Below, one piece after another: positions 43,778 to 53,832 of a DNA stretch of 56,395 bases (position 1 is its first letter; each line of letters begins with the position of its first letter). The DNA comes from CAVAWX01 sp963614215 (GTDB lineage Bacteria > Actinomycetota > Coriobacteriia > Coriobacteriales > QAMH01): positions 1 to 56,395 of the forward strand of contig CAVECB010000008.1 in assembly GCA_963614215.1 (NCBI GenBank), given 5' to 3'. The notes under the pieces were generated by a model, which saw nothing but the letters and a program-made list of their open reading frames with translations, ran no database searches and had not been told where the DNA came from. The position numbers were made by a program, and so were the translations under genes.

Positions 43778-44302
43778 CTACTCGGAGTCCACGTCGACGG
43801 GGCGCGCCATCGCGCCGGCGATGACCAGCGAGATGCCCTCGATTAGAAGCGAGGCGCCGATGAACTGCACGACGAGCGGCGGATATGCCAGCGAAGCCGC
43901 GCCCAAGATGATCATGAGGATCGACGCCGCCCAGCCAGCCCAGCGCCCCGGCACGCCGTTGCCCGGGTTGTTCAGCAGCACGGCAATCTGGGAGATGCCG
44001 GCGACGATGATGAGTATGGCGACGAACCACGAGACGGCGCCGGCGAAGGCGAGCGGGTGCACGAAGCACGCGATGCCAAGGATTATGCCCAGGATGGAAA
44101 ACGCGATGACCAAGGCGCCGCCCGGCACCCCGCGCATGTCGCGCATCCAGCACACGAGCGCCGTCAGACCCCATATGACGAAGGAGGCCGCGACGAAGTA
44201 GGAGAAGGCGACCATGGACAGGCCGGGGATGAAGAGCAGCACGAACCCGATGATTGCCGTGACCAGCCCCGCTCCGACCAAATCTTTACCCGCTCTGCTC
44301 AT
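43778..44302 (-). CDS. HdeD-like DUF308 membrane protein
   Basis: About 174 residues with six short hydrophobic helices in three hairpins, e.g. LVTAIIGFVLLFIPGLSMVAF and GALVIAFSILGIILGIACFV. This is the DUF308/HdeD arrangement connected with acid stress in enterobacteria. AGGAGGA seven bases before ATG 44302 sets the start. It is divergent from pheA and leads into the large membrane protein and lepA. Its activity is not known in this group. Confidence 0.8.
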   Translation of the reverse strand: MSRAGKDLVGAGLVTAIIGFVLLFIPGLSMVAFSYFVAASFVIWGLTALVCWMRDMRGVPGGALVIAFSILGIILGIACFVHPLAFAGAVSWFVAILIIVAGISQIAVLLNNPGNGVPGRWAGWAASILMIILGAASLAYPPLVVQFIGASLLIEGISLVIAGAMARPVDVDSE

Positions 44303-44471
44303 GTCCGATTCCTCCTGCGTTCGATGTTTACGTCCGTATCGCCCCATACCCTACCATGAAGACGGCGTGCGCGAATGCTAAAATCCGCATCCGTCACATC
44401 CCGCAGGCGCAACCGCCGCAAACGGCAGGCGCATGCGGGCGCACGTGCAACATTTTCCACGAAAGGACGAG

Positions 44472-45326
44472 GTGAGAAACGTGTCGACTCCATGCGCATA
44501 CGCCTATCTAGGGCCTGCGGGCACCTTCAGCGACATGGCCTGCCGGGCGTTTATCGCCGAGGGGCTACTGCCGGATGCCGGCGAGCCGCTGCCGAAGGCG
44601 AGCATGGACGAGGTCTTCGAGGCGGTCGACCGCGGGCAGGCGGCCTTCGGCGTCGTGCCCATCGAAAACTCGCTCGAAGGCCCGGTCACCTCCACACTCG
44701 ACGCCTTCGCCTTTTCCACGCGCGCCGAGATTTTGGGCGAGACCGTCCTCGACATCCACCAGGCCTTGCTGCTGGAAAAAGACGCGGGGCTTGGCGACGT
44801 CGCCACCATCGCCTCGCACCCGCAGGCCATCGGCCAGTGCCGGCGCTGGCTGGCCGCGCACCTGCCCGAGCGGGCCTTGCGCCTCGTGGACTCGACGGCT
44901 GCCGCAGCCGAGCTGGCCGCCCACGATAAAAGCGTCGCCGCCATCGCCTCGCCGCTGGCCGCCGAGCTGGCCGGCGCGAAGGTTTTTGCCGAGGCCATCG
45001 AGGACAACCTGTCCAGCCAGACGCGCTTCGTGCTCATAGGTGCCGGCCCTGCCCGCCGGGAAGGCCCAGGCAAGTCCACGCTGGCGCTGTTCATCAACTC
45101 CGACAGACCGGGCACACTGAACATGATCTTGTCCGAGCTGGCCTACGCCGGCATCAACATGACCATGGTGCAAAGCCGCCCCACCAAACGCGAGCTGGGC
45201 GACTACATGTTTTTTATCGACATCGACGGATATGCCGACGAACCCGACATCGCCTGCGCCTTAAACTGCCTGCGCATGAAGCTGCGCGAGGTGAAGGTAA
45301 TCGGCTCGTATCCGCGCGCGGTCTGA
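44472..45326 (+). CDS. pheA: Prephenate dehydratase
   Basis: Converts prephenate to phenylpyruvate in phenylalanine synthesis. It begins YLGPAGTFSDMA; VPIENSLEGPVTSTLDAF and SSQTRFVLIG are the catalytic motifs, including the Thr-Arg-Phe. The C-terminal ACT domain (LNMILSELAYAGINMTMVQSRP) binds phenylalanine for feedback inhibition. It is a stand-alone form, without chorismate mutase. GTG 44472 follows AAAGG by five bases; GTG 44481 after GAGGTG is equally plausible. TAAAAT at 44379-44384 may be the -10. Confidence 0.92.
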   Translation: MRNVSTPCAYAYLGPAGTFSDMACRAFIAEGLLPDAGEPLPKASMDEVFEAVDRGQAAFGVVPIENSLEGPVTSTLDAFAFSTRAEILGETVLDIHQALLLEKDAGLGDVATIASHPQAIGQCRRWLAAHLPERALRLVDSTAAAAELAAHDKSVAAIASPLAAELAGAKVFAEAIEDNLSSQTRFVLIGAGPARREGPGKSTLALFINSDRPGTLNMILSELAYAGINMTMVQSRPTKRELGDYMFFIDIDGYADEPDIACALNCLRMKLREVKVIGSYPRAV

Positions 45327-45414
45327 GAGGGTGAAAAGGGGCGTTGCGGCACGCGGCGCAGATGACATGCGACACCATTCGATGTGTGGCGCGAAGGGTA
45401 AATGGTGAAGGGGT

Positions 45415-46284
45415 CTATTCGGCGCCCGCCCAGCTGCCGTCTACGAGGCGCACGATGAAGCCCTCGCTGTCAAGCTCTCCGAGGATGGACAGCACCTCAT
45501 CGATGCCAAGCGCAGGCCGCCCCGCCTTCTCCTCGGCGGCGTTCAGACTCGCGGCCAAATCCTCTGTCGCGCCCTCGCCTTCCAGCACGCAGCGCAGCAA
45601 AAACGCCCGCTTTTGGCGGTGGCTGCCCTCGAAGCGCGACTGGCGACGATAGGCTTTCGCGCGGCGCGCAGGATTCACGCCGCTTGCCTTCAGGTGTGCC
45701 CCGTAGTCGAGCAAGGCGTAGTACCACGCGCGGCAGCTTTCATCGGCAGGACAGCAGGCGCTTGCCAGCGCGGCGATGTCGCGGTCTGCCACCTCGGCGG
45801 CGCCGTCGAAAAACTCGTGGATAAAGACAGCGCGCACGTTCGTCTCGACGTACGTATCCGGCTCGCCATACGCGAAAACGCGCACGCCGGCCGCCGTAGC
45901 AGGACCCACCCCCGGCAAGGACAGCAGCTCGTCTTTGCCGCGCGGCACCTGGCCGCCGAAGCGCTCGCAAATCTCGCGGGCGGCGCGGTGCAAGTTCAAG
46001 GCGCGGCGGTTGTAGCCCATGCCCTGCCAACGCTCCAGCACGAGCTGCACGGGAGCAGCGGCAAGCGCCTCGGGCGTGGGAAAATCGGCAAGCCACTTCT
46101 CCCAGCGTCCCAAAACGCGCGCAACCTGCGTCTGTTGGAGCATCACCTCGGAGAGGAACACGGCATACGCCTCGCGGGTGTCGCGCCAGGGCAGGTCGCG
46201 GTAGAGCTTCTCCCCCTCGCGCCACACAAGTTCGGTGAAAGCGGACAGCTCCGCAGGCGTCGCCAGCCCGGGCACCCCTTTCAC
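45415..46284 (-). CDS. mutY: MutY-like adenine glycosylase without iron-sulfur cluster
   Basis: A HhH-GPD DNA glycosylase that presumably removes adenine opposite 8-oxoguanine. LPWRDTREAYAVFLSEVMLQQTQ contains the catalytic Glu; LPGVGPATA is the helix-hairpin-helix, but the following LDGNV-type Asp is replaced in YVETNVRAVF by Glu. The four Cys that bind 4Fe-4S in E. coli MutY are absent after YALLDYGAHLKA. The C-terminal 70 residues are unlike the MutT-like MutY tail. The start is GTG 46284 with GAGGAG upstream; the longer frame is noise. The gene is 10 bp after the HAD phosphatase gene. Confidence 0.82.
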   Translation of the reverse strand: MKGVPGLATPAELSAFTELVWREGEKLYRDLPWRDTREAYAVFLSEVMLQQTQVARVLGRWEKWLADFPTPEALAAAPVQLVLERWQGMGYNRRALNLHRAAREICERFGGQVPRGKDELLSLPGVGPATAAGVRVFAYGEPDTYVETNVRAVFIHEFFDGAAEVADRDIAALASACCPADESCRAWYYALLDYGAHLKASGVNPARRAKAYRRQSRFEGSHRQKRAFLLRCVLEGEGATEDLAASLNAAEEKAGRPALGIDEVLSILGELDSEGFIVRLVDGSWAGAE

Positions 46285-46294
46285 CGCAAACTCC

Positions 46295-46975
46295 TCAGTC
46301 GTCCCAATCGGCGACGTCCCAGCCGCGGCGCTTGGCGATGCGCTTGAGCTTGGCGTCCGGATCCACGACGACGGCCTTTTCCGCCCACGACAACATGGGC
46401 TCGTCGCTGTAGTGGTCGCTGTAGGCGCGCGCAAGCCGCCACTTCCCCGCCCCGAACTTGTCGTCGCACAGCTGCACGAGCAGGCGCAGTTTCTCGCGCC
46501 CCTGCACGGGCACGCCCAACACGCGCCCGGTGTAGTGGCCATCCTTTTCCTCCATGATGGTCGAGACGTGCCCGTCGAAGCCGTAGTCGGCCACGATGGT
46601 CGTGGTAATGGGCTTAAACGACGCACTGGCCAACACGAGCTTCATCCCGGCGTCGCGGCAGCGTTCAATCTCGGCAAGAGCCTGCGGGCGCAGGTGCTTG
46701 CGCATGCGCCGCTCGAACACCTCCAATATCTCGGCGTCTACTTCCTCGACGCTTGGCTCGGTGAGCGCGGAAAACAGCAGCTCGCGCGGGGTGGATTCGG
46801 TCTGCGGCAGGCGCAGGCGATAGGCGATGCCCCAAAGACCCATCCGAAGTCCCGTGCGCAGCGGCAGCTCGCGGTGCCGCAGCAGGCTCGTCGTGAGCTT
46901 CAAAGGGCTCTCGCCGTCGAGTATGGTGCCGTCCAAATCGAAGGCGGCAACCTCCACGACCCTTTCGTCGGCCAC
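46295..46975 (-). CDS. HAD-superfamily IB phosphatase (SerB-like)
   Basis: A 226-residue HAD hydrolase. Motif I FDLDGTILDG has both Asp; motif II is LVLASASFKPI; motif III/IV is ARAYSDHYSDEPML. The helical cap lies between. The HAD-IB subgroup includes phosphoserine and related phosphatases and actinobacterial lipid phosphatases; substrate not assigned. GTG 46975 has AGGGG upstream. It is co-directional with mutY (10-bp gap) and likely in one operon. Confidence 0.82.
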   Translation of the reverse strand: MADERVVEVAAFDLDGTILDGESPLKLTTSLLRHRELPLRTGLRMGLWGIAYRLRLPQTESTPRELLFSALTEPSVEEVDAEILEVFERRMRKHLRPQALAEIERCRDAGMKLVLASASFKPITTTIVADYGFDGHVSTIMEEKDGHYTGRVLGVPVQGREKLRLLVQLCDDKFGAGKWRLARAYSDHYSDEPMLSWAEKAVVVDPDAKLKRIAKRRGWDVADWDD

Positions 46976-47077
46976 GTCTTTTCCCCTTCCCTGCGCGCAT
47001 GCATCGCCGCGCGTGTCTTTGTGTGCGCCAGACCTCGAGCGCCCGCCATCTTCGGTCGCCCGTGCAAAAGCGCCATT

Positions 47078-49055
47078 CTACTCGTTCAGCTCGTCGATGC
47101 ACTCGGCGAACTGCGAGTTGTACAAATCGGCGTAGAAACCGCCCTTCTCGAGCAGCGCGTCGTGCGTGCCCTGCTCCACGATGTCGCCGCCGTCGATGAC
47201 CAAGATGGTGTCGGCCGCGCGGATGGTGGACAGGCGGTGCGCGATCACGAAGCTCGTGCGCCCGGCGGCCAGGCGCGAGAACGCGTCTTGGACCTGGCGT
47301 TCGGTGCGCGAGTCGATGTTGCTCGTGGCCTCGTCGAAGATGAGAATCTCGGGGTCGGCCAAAAGTGCGCGCGCGATGGTGATCAGCTGGCGCTCGCCCA
47401 CCGAGATGTTGGAGGCCTCCTCGTTCACCACCGTCTCGTAGCCCTCCGGTAACGTGCGGATGAAGCGGTCCACGTGCGCGGCGCGTGCGGCGGCCACGAC
47501 CTCCTCGCGCGTGGCGCCGTCTTTGGAGTAGGCGATGTTGTCGGCGATGGTGCCGTTGAACAGCCAGGTCTCTTGCAAAATCATGCCGAAGTGGCTGCGC
47601 AGCTCGTGATATCCCATCTCGCGTATGTCGCGGCCGTTCAGGCGGATGGCGCCGCCGTCTATCTCGTAGAAACGCATGAGCAGGTTCACGAGTGTGGACT
47701 TGCCCGCGCCAGTGGGCCCGACGATGGCCACCTGGCTGCCGCGGGGCACCTCGACGGAGAAATCGCGGATGACGGGCTTGTCCGGGGCATATCCGAAGCG
47801 CACGTGCGAAAAAGTGACGGCGGGCGCATCCTCTGCGTGCGCCCCGGCCACCCCGGCCGCCCCGTCCTCAGCAGGCAGCGCGTCCGCTTCGGGCAGCGCG
47901 TCCACTTTCTCGCCCGCATCTTCCGTCCGCGCCACGTCTGCCATGCTCGCCTCGTCCATCTCCGGCGCATCCAGTAGCTCGAAGACGCGCTCGGCTCCAG
48001 CCAGCGTGGCCTGCAGGGTGTTCACGATACTTGCTATCTGGGCAATCGGCCGGGTGAACGAGCGCATGTACTGGGTGAAGGCCTGGATATCGCCCACCGC
48101 GACGGCGCCCGCCAGCACCTGCGCGGCGCCCATCACGCACAACACGACATAGGCGGCGTTGCCGATGAACTGGGTGATTGGCCGGATGATGCCCGAGACA
48201 AACTGCGCGCGCCACGCGTGCCCGAAGTACTCCCCGTTCACCCGCTCGAACTCGGCGATGGCTTGCCTTTTGTGGGTAAATGCCCGCACCTCCACGTGCC
48301 CGCCGTAGGTCTCCTCGATGTGGCCGTCGAGTTTTCCGAGCGAGGTCTGCTGGGCCAGGTAGAGCTTTTGGCTGCGCCGCGCGACGAAGACGGTGGCCAG
48401 CACCGACAGCGGCAGGCTTACGAAGGCCACGACCGACATGAGCGGCGAGATGGAAAGCATCATCACCACCACACCCACAAGCGTGACGACGCCGCCGACG
48501 AGCTGGGTCAGGCTGTCTTGGAGCGTGGACGAAACAAGGTCCACGTCGTTTACCACGCGGCTCAAGATATCGCCTTTGCTGCGAGCGTCGAAATACGACA
48601 GCGGGATGCGGTTGAGCTTCTCGTCGACCTGGCGGCGCAGGTCGTAGACGATGTTTTGGGTGACGCGCGCCATGACGAAGGTCTGGAGATAGGTGAACAG
48701 GCCTTGCGCGAGGTAGAGCGCTACGACGACGGCAAGGATGGTGCGCAGCGCATCGAAGTCCACACCGGCACCCTCCACGCCGGCCGCGATGGCCTGCGCG
48801 CCCTCGAAGACCGTGGTGGTGGCGCGCCCCAGCTGGGCGGGAGCAAACACGTCGAAGAGCGTCGCCGCGATGCACAAAAGCAGCACGAGGGCGATGCGGG
48901 GCAGCTCGGGAGACAACAGGTGTGCCAGGCGGCGCACCGTGCCCTTGGCGTCGCGCGCGCGCTCGTTTGGGTCTACCGGTCCTGCGCCGGGCCTGCCAGG
49001 ATGCCCGCCGGCGGGACGGGGGGACTTACGCGCGGCGGAGTTTTTCGCGTCGTTT

Positions 49056-49063
<8 letters not shown>
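47078..49063 (-). CDS. Heterodimeric ABC exporter, subunit with catalytic Glu
   Basis: A 661-residue half-transporter: six helices (LPRIALVLLLCIAATLFDVF onward) and an ATPase. Walker A GPTGAGKST and Walker B ILIFDEATSNID (with Glu) are intact, while the signature is SNISVGERQ rather than LSGGQ. An Ala/Asp/Glu-rich linker of about 45 residues separates the two parts. Its start overlaps the stop of the partner (49056-50885) by eight bases. The two make a heterodimer in which one ATP site is defective, typical of bacterial multidrug or peptide exporters. Confidence 0.9.
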
Positions 49064-50885
<1,822 letters not shown>

Positions 50886-51048
50886 AAGGCACTACGATAG
50901 GCCAATGCGGACGGCGCGAGCCCCGCGACGCGCCCACCGTAGCGCCGCCGTTACCAGATACGGGCACTGCGGCACGACAGCGACGACAAATCCTGCAAAC
51001 ACGTGGCGGGACAACGCGAAGCCGCCGAAACACGCGACGGCGCGACGA

Positions 51049-51114
51049 AAAACTTTCGATTCATCGAAAAACTTCCCCCGTTTTCATCAAAACTTTCGAT
51101 TCATCGAAAGTTTT
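51049..51114. promoter_or_regulatory. Two TTTCGAT-TC-ATCGAAA palindromes 40 bp apart
   Basis: AAAACTTTCGAT-TC-ATCGAAA begins at 51049 and again at 51089. The second has perfect 12-bp arms (51089-51100 and 51103-51114). They lie in the 348-bp gap between the ABC exporter and the Phd-like gene, and may control either one. I see no gene in 50886-51233. Confidence 0.7.
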
Positions 51115-51233
51115 AAGGGCACGGCACGCCAACCGTATCCCCGCGACTCATCTCCAATTTGAGTACCCGCATGAAATGGCCTAATCGTGGTATTGTTTTG
51201 GGAGGCGATATCCTGCGCCGAGAGGAGACGCCC

Positions 51234-51503
51234 ATGCCGGCTTGTGTTCCCATCAAAGATTTGAAGGACACCGCGGCCTTCACCAAGACGGTTGAAAGCG
51301 CCGCAGGGCCTGTGACCGTCACGCGCAACGGCTACGACGCCTTTGTCGTCATGCGCACGGACGACTACGAGGCATTGCAGGATGAACTGGCACGCACCCG
51401 TCTCTCCTTGCGCATCGCGCGCGCCGAAAAGGAGTACGCTGCCGGCCAATTCTCCGACGGCGAGAAATTCGTGAACGAAATGCGGCAGCAGCATGGCCTT
51501 TAG
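51234..51503 (+). CDS. Phd/YefM-like antitoxin, apparently without partner
   Basis: An 89-residue protein whose N-terminal half (IKDLKDTAAFTKTVESA, then GPVTVTRNGYDAFVVMRTDDYEALQ) matches Phd/YefM antitoxins: DNA binding with self-repression. The Arg/Glu-rich C-terminus would wrap a toxin. AGAGGAG precedes ATG 51234. No toxin gene follows: the next frame is the convergent RelE gene 18 bp away. It may be an orphan or may cross-regulate a neighbouring toxin. Confidence 0.8.
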   Translation: MPACVPIKDLKDTAAFTKTVESAAGPVTVTRNGYDAFVVMRTDDYEALQDELARTRLSLRIARAEKEYAAGQFSDGEKFVNEMRQQHGL

Positions 51504-51521
51504 TTATCGGATGGCGGTGCT

Positions 51522-51785
51522 TCATCGGTAGACGTCGCGGCGATGGCCGATTTCAAGAGCGAGAACCACGAGACACTCGTCTTGAATCTCGCAAAGCACG
51601 CGGTAGTCCCCCACCCGGTAGCGCCATTCGCCCGACCTGTTAGCAACGAGACCTTTCCCGTGCGCGCGAGGGTCGGAGCATCCGTCGACATTTTTCAGCA
51701 ACCAGGCGAGCACCATGCGTCTGACGCCAGGATTCATCTTCGAGAGCTGCTTGTCGGCCCGCTTTGAAAATTCAAGGCGCCACAT
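51522..51785 (-). CDS. relE: RelE-family mRNA interferase toxin
   Basis: The 87-residue RelE/ParE-fold toxin has WRLEFSKRADKQLSKM at the N-terminus, then GEWRYRVGDYRVLCEIQDECLVVLALEIGHRRDVY, the strands with the usual Arg, Tyr and His. It likely cleaves ribosome-bound mRNA. ATG 51785 follows the antitoxin stop by one base; the long upstream frame is false. Confidence 0.88.
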   Translation of the reverse strand: MWRLEFSKRADKQLSKMNPGVRRMVLAWLLKNVDGCSDPRAHGKGLVANRSGEWRYRVGDYRVLCEIQDECLVVLALEIGHRRDVYR

Positions 51786-51786
51786 A

Positions 51787-52011
51787 TCAGAGGTATTTCC
51801 GTGCGACGTCGGCGGCAGACAGCGTGACCGGGTCTTTCTCGAACTCGGCTTTGGCCTCCTCCCAGGCACGCAAATCGAGTTCGTCTTCGATGCGCTCCAG
51901 CGCAGCGGTGCGCATGAACTCGGAAACAGAAGTGCCGAACGTGGCGGCATAGTCGGAAATAAGGGCTTTTTCCTGCCCGTCGAGCCTGATCGTCATCGTT
52001 GCGCTTGCCAT
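51787..52011 (-). CDS. relB: RelB-family antitoxin (ribbon-helix-helix)
   Basis: The 74-residue protein begins MASATMTIRLDGQEKALI, a ribbon-helix-helix DNA-binding strand-helix-helix, with FGTSVSEFMRTAALERIEDE and an acidic toxin-binding tail ending VARKYL. AGGAGG precedes ATG 52011. It should bind and repress its own promoter and inhibit RelE. Confidence 0.88.
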   Translation of the reverse strand: MASATMTIRLDGQEKALISDYAATFGTSVSEFMRTAALERIEDELDLRAWEEAKAEFEKDPVTLSAADVARKYL

Positions 52012-52106
52012 GGGCGCCTCCTGGTCCGAACTTCCGTCAACCTTGTAAGACATCGTAGCACATTCTTTTTTCACCGTGAAAACACGTGCGCGGCCTTGTG
52101 CTCCAT

Positions 52107-53396
52107 TCACGAGCAAAACGCGCGCAACACCTCGAGGCGCGGCGCGATATCTTCCAGCATATCGTCGGCGATATAGGGAGTGGATTCCAAAACGTCGCCG
52201 AATTCGCCTTCCTCTGCCTGGTCTATCGCATCGAAAAGGCCAAAGACGATGGGCCGGGCAAGCTCGGCGAGCGCTCCTGCCGAGATGCCAAGGTCGTCGG
52301 CCAGGCGCGCAAACGTCGACGGGAGCACATCGTCGATGGCCCGCGTCCCGCCAAAGTCCATCGCCATGTCCCTGCTGAAGCGCGCAAACATCGTCGTGCA
52401 GACGAAATCGTATGCCGGTGAAAGCGACACGGTATACGAGCCGGCGAGCGCATCGCCCGCCGGCCGCATGAGGACCGAGAAATTCTTCAGATGCGCATCG
52501 CAGTCGCCGATGGCATACGCAAAGCAGAGCATTTTCGCGAAATTGGCGATATCGCGCACAGGGCTTGCGCCGCGCCTCCTCAGAAAACCCGCTATCGCGC
52601 GGACAGTCCCTCCCTCGATTTCGGCGTACTTGGACGCCGCCTCGACGCCGAGGGCCTGCGCTAGGTCTTCTTGGTGCTGGCGCGCAACGGACAAAGTGCC
52701 CGCGCTATCGCCGCGAGAAACCCTGTCGAAGCGCTCCACGCTCAAAACAGGAGTTGCTGCGTCGATGAGGGCAACCTCTGCGGTGGGGATGCCGCACTCC
52801 TTCGCGGCCTTCATGCAAATGTACTCGTTTTCGGGAACGTCCCTGAGATGGCTTGCCTTCAGGATATGCGTCGTCGCGGCAAAGCCGACGGGCCGCAGCC
52901 ACCCCTCGTCTGCCGCCGCCCCGGGTAGGTGGGCAAGCCCGGTTTTCGTCTGCGTCCCCGCAAGCGAAAGGCGCGACGCGGCATTTTGTGCGGCGACGTT
53001 TTTCCCGTTCGCAAACAGGCGGTTCAGTTGCTGCAAGCTCACATCTTCATACGAGCCTTCAACGCTGGCGCAAGGATCCTCGCTGACGACGACATCGCCG
53101 ATGCAGTCTTTCCCGCAAGCCTCCAGCATCGAAAGATAGTCGCCCGCGGCCAGTTGCAGCTCGGCTGCCAGTGCCGTGCGCGCCGCCCCCTCAGGCAGCA
53201 GCCCCTCAAAATACGGACGCATCTCCTTTTCGGAAAAAGGGTCGCGGCGCAGGGGCAAAGACGCCGAGAGCGGGATGGCCTGCGGCGTTTCAAGATATTC
53301 GTCCAAATAGCGAAACGAGGGAACGTCCGACACGTCGATGACTCCGACCGGTTGAGGCTCGAAAGCCTCGAGGCGCATGATGTGCAGTTTTTTCAT
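52107..53396 (-). CDS. hipA: HipA-family kinase toxin (copy 2)
   Basis: The 429-residue HipA kinase has SRLSLAGTQTKTG as ATP-binding loop, GDCDAHLKNFSVL as catalytic motif and LSPAYDFVCTT as the metal-binding motif; ILKASHLRDVPENEY belongs to the N-lobe. All appear intact. ATG 53396 overlaps the HipB stop (TGATG), so the two are coupled. Copy 1 in this window uses a clearly different G-loop. Regulation is probably through the array at 53664-53798. Confidence 0.9.
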   Translation of the reverse strand: MKKLHIMRLEAFEPQPVGVIDVSDVPSFRYLDEYLETPQAIPLSASLPLRRDPFSEKEMRPYFEGLLPEGAARTALAAELQLAAGDYLSMLEACGKDCIGDVVVSEDPCASVEGSYEDVSLQQLNRLFANGKNVAAQNAASRLSLAGTQTKTGLAHLPGAAADEGWLRPVGFAATTHILKASHLRDVPENEYICMKAAKECGIPTAEVALIDAATPVLSVERFDRVSRGDSAGTLSVARQHQEDLAQALGVEAASKYAEIEGGTVRAIAGFLRRRGASPVRDIANFAKMLCFAYAIGDCDAHLKNFSVLMRPAGDALAGSYTVSLSPAYDFVCTTMFARFSRDMAMDFGGTRAIDDVLPSTFARLADDLGISAGALAELARPIVFGLFDAIDQAEEGEFGDVLESTPYIADDMLEDIAPRLEVLRAFCS

Positions 53397-53611
53397 CACA
53401 CCCTCCTTTTGGCGAAAAGGTCGATGCCCAGCATGGTCGCCACGGAGATGGCCTTGTCTATCTCGGCGCTCCCCTTGCCGTTTTCGAGTTTACTCAAGAA
53501 GGTGACGCCCACGTTGCATAGCCCCGCGAGCTGCGCCTGGGTGAAACCTTGGCGCTTGCGCTCGGCGCGAATCAGCGCCCCGAGGTCTTTTGCTGTTGCG
53601 ACGTGCTGCAT
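53396..53611 (-). CDS. hipB: HipB-like Xre-family antitoxin (copy 2)
   Basis: The 71-residue Xre protein has LIRAERKRQGFTQAQLAGLCNVGVTFLSKLENGKGS, a complete helix-turn-helix, and a tail reaching LGIDLFAKRRV. GGAGGG five bases before ATG 53611 fixes the start; an upstream extension would cross the operator array. It should bind the four palindromes at 53664-53798 and neutralise HipA. Confidence 0.88.
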   Translation of the reverse strand: MQHVATAKDLGALIRAERKRQGFTQAQLAGLCNVGVTFLSKLENGKGSAEIDKAISVATMLGIDLFAKRRV

Positions 53612-53663
53612 CCCAACCCTCCCGTACACGTATTCGCCTGCATCCCGCGTTCGCGGCGATGAA

Positions 53664-53798
53664 TATATGCGTTCGCACAAATTCCGCTCTCTGCAAGGAA
53701 TATTTATGCGTTCGCATAAAACTTGCGTTCATACCAGCGAATTTATGCGTTCGCAAAAATCACGCTCCGAAACAGTGTAATTTATCCGTTCGCATAAA
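53664..53798 (-). promoter_or_regulatory. Four palindromic operators at exact 39-bp intervals
   Basis: Versions of TTTATGCG-TT-CGCATAAA start at 53664, 53703, 53742 and 53781; the second is perfect, the others have one to four changes. Spacing is 39 bp each time while spacer sequences differ. A half-site lies near 53724. The array sits just upstream of hipB. Confidence 0.85.
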
Positions 53799-53832
53799 TC
53801 CAGAGGGAACATGGCGGCGGCGAGCCCGCGGG

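Noticed and set aside
44303..44471. Phenylalanine leader peptide or T-box before pheA
   Set aside because: No run of Phe codons, no T-box sequence and no terminator/antiterminator pair are visible.
53664..53798. CRISPR-like array from regular 39-bp spacing
   Set aside because: The repeated part is an 18-bp palindrome with degenerate copies upstream of hipB; spacers of 21 bp are too short and there are no cas genes.
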